Below are positions 5,677 to 6,059 of a stretch of DNA of 6,059 nt, in pieces (position 1 is the stretch's first letter; the number at the start of each line of letters is the position of its first letter). The stretch covers positions 1 to 6,059 of the forward strand of contig CAIVXW010000442.1 in NCBI GenBank assembly GCA_903910005.1, in the 5' to 3' direction. A program made the translations under genes and the position numbers. Source of the DNA: an uncultured Methylococcaceae bacterium (GTDB taxonomy: Bacteria; Pseudomonadota; Gammaproteobacteria; Methylococcales; Methylococcaceae). A model generated the notes under the pieces. The model did no database searches. It saw only the letters and a program-made list of their open reading frames with translations, and had not been told where the DNA came from.

Positions 5677-6059
5677 TTGAATATCGTCTGGATTGTTGAT
5701 GCGGCTTATCTCATGAAAGCCGCACCGGACTCGTTTGATTATTTGCGGCTCAAAAATGTACTGGAGCGGGAAGCCGGTGAATCTTTCGTGGAAAGCTATT
5801 ACCTCAATTCCACTCCCAGCCCCCTCACGGATCAGCAAAATGCCTTCCATACCTGGCTGAAAACCGCCCCGCCGCGTGGACCCAAAATGCGGGTCAAGCT
5901 GTACAAGCTGAAAACCCTGCATAATAAATGTCCCAAGTGCGGGCACGGGTTTGACCGCGATGTACAGAAAGGCGTGGACGTAGGGATTGCCACCCTTATC
6001 ATCAAGCTGGCTACCCAGAATGTCTACGACCGCCTGATACTGAGTGCCGGTGACGGTGA
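5677..6059 (+). CDS. NYN-domain (PIN-like) putative ribonuclease, 3'-partial
   Basis: The first 127 residues of a NYN-domain protein, cut by the window end two bases into codon 128. NYN domains are PIN-related, metal-dependent nuclease folds thought to act on RNA; the substrate here is unknown. Acidic active-site positions can be seen: D8 in WIVDAAYL, D101 in QKGVDVGIA, and D126 in LSAGDG, where the cut codon GA- is compatible with a further Asp (GDGD). A CPKC pair (85-88) just before the second motif looks like half of a metal-binding knuckle, or a lone CxxC, since no second pair is visible in this part. The middle (50-80) is rich in basic residues, which would suit nucleic-acid contact. No signal peptide is seen. 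The start is TTG with a good GGGAG. The gene lies 86 bases after hom on the same strand and may be read through from the alaC-hom operon or have its own promoter. Family confidence is high, biological role low. Confidence 0.85.
   Translation, partial: MNIVWIVDAAYLMKAAPDSFDYLRLKNVLEREAGESFVESYYLNSTPSPLTDQQNAFHTWLKTAPPRGPKMRVKLYKLKTLHNKCPKCGHGFDRDVQKGVDVGIATLIIKLATQNVYDRLILSAGDG

Noticed and set aside
5608..5946. Minus-strand open frame of 112 codons near the 3' end
   Set aside because: It overlaps the NYN gene, whose + strand product has recognisable active-site motifs and a good ribosome binding site; the minus frame has neither.

Overview
The window reads as chromosomal DNA of a moderately GC-rich proteobacterium. 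A gammaproteobacterium is most likely, because the AlaC and Hom proteins look like gammaproteobacterial versions. This rests on recalled family sequences, not on a search. All supported genes are on the + strand, and the long minus-strand open frames are antisense shadows of them.

Region 1 (1-2972) is a two-gene surface-glycan type unit. The first gene encodes a large glycosyltransferase with an inverting GT-A (family 2) domain followed by a GT-B (family 4-like) domain. It may continue upstream of the window. Its stop overlaps by an ATGA junction the start of a 310-residue protein made of 49-residue repeats of the 'GDWDGDG..DIGLYDPSTG' type, which should fold as a small beta-propeller. That protein has no visible signal peptide.

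Region 2 (2973-3080) is a 108-base intergenic stretch. It holds a perfect TTGACA -35 box, a second possible -10 box (TATAAC), and between them a 16-base palindrome (TCCGAA-N4-TTCGGA). It is the natural promoter and control region for the downstream amino-acid genes.

Region 3 (3081-5590) is an amino-acid operon. alaC (PLP-dependent alanine-type aminotransferase) is followed after 14 bases by hom (homoserine dehydrogenase with a C-terminal ACT domain), which has a GTG start and a strong ribosome binding site. Together they link the pyruvate/alanine and aspartate/threonine/methionine branches of amino-acid metabolism. The threonine synthase gene thrC, which often follows hom, is not the next gene here.

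Region 4 (5591-6059) has an 86-base spacer with several short inverted repeats but no U-tract terminator. It is followed by a TTG-started gene for a NYN-domain (PIN-like) putative RNase that is cut by the window end just inside its 'SAGDGD' active-site motif. No tRNA, rRNA, CRISPR array, insertion sequence or clear mobile element was seen. The window looks mostly ordinary. The parts most worth a second look are the propeller protein coupled to the glycosyltransferase and the palindromic control region of alaC-hom.
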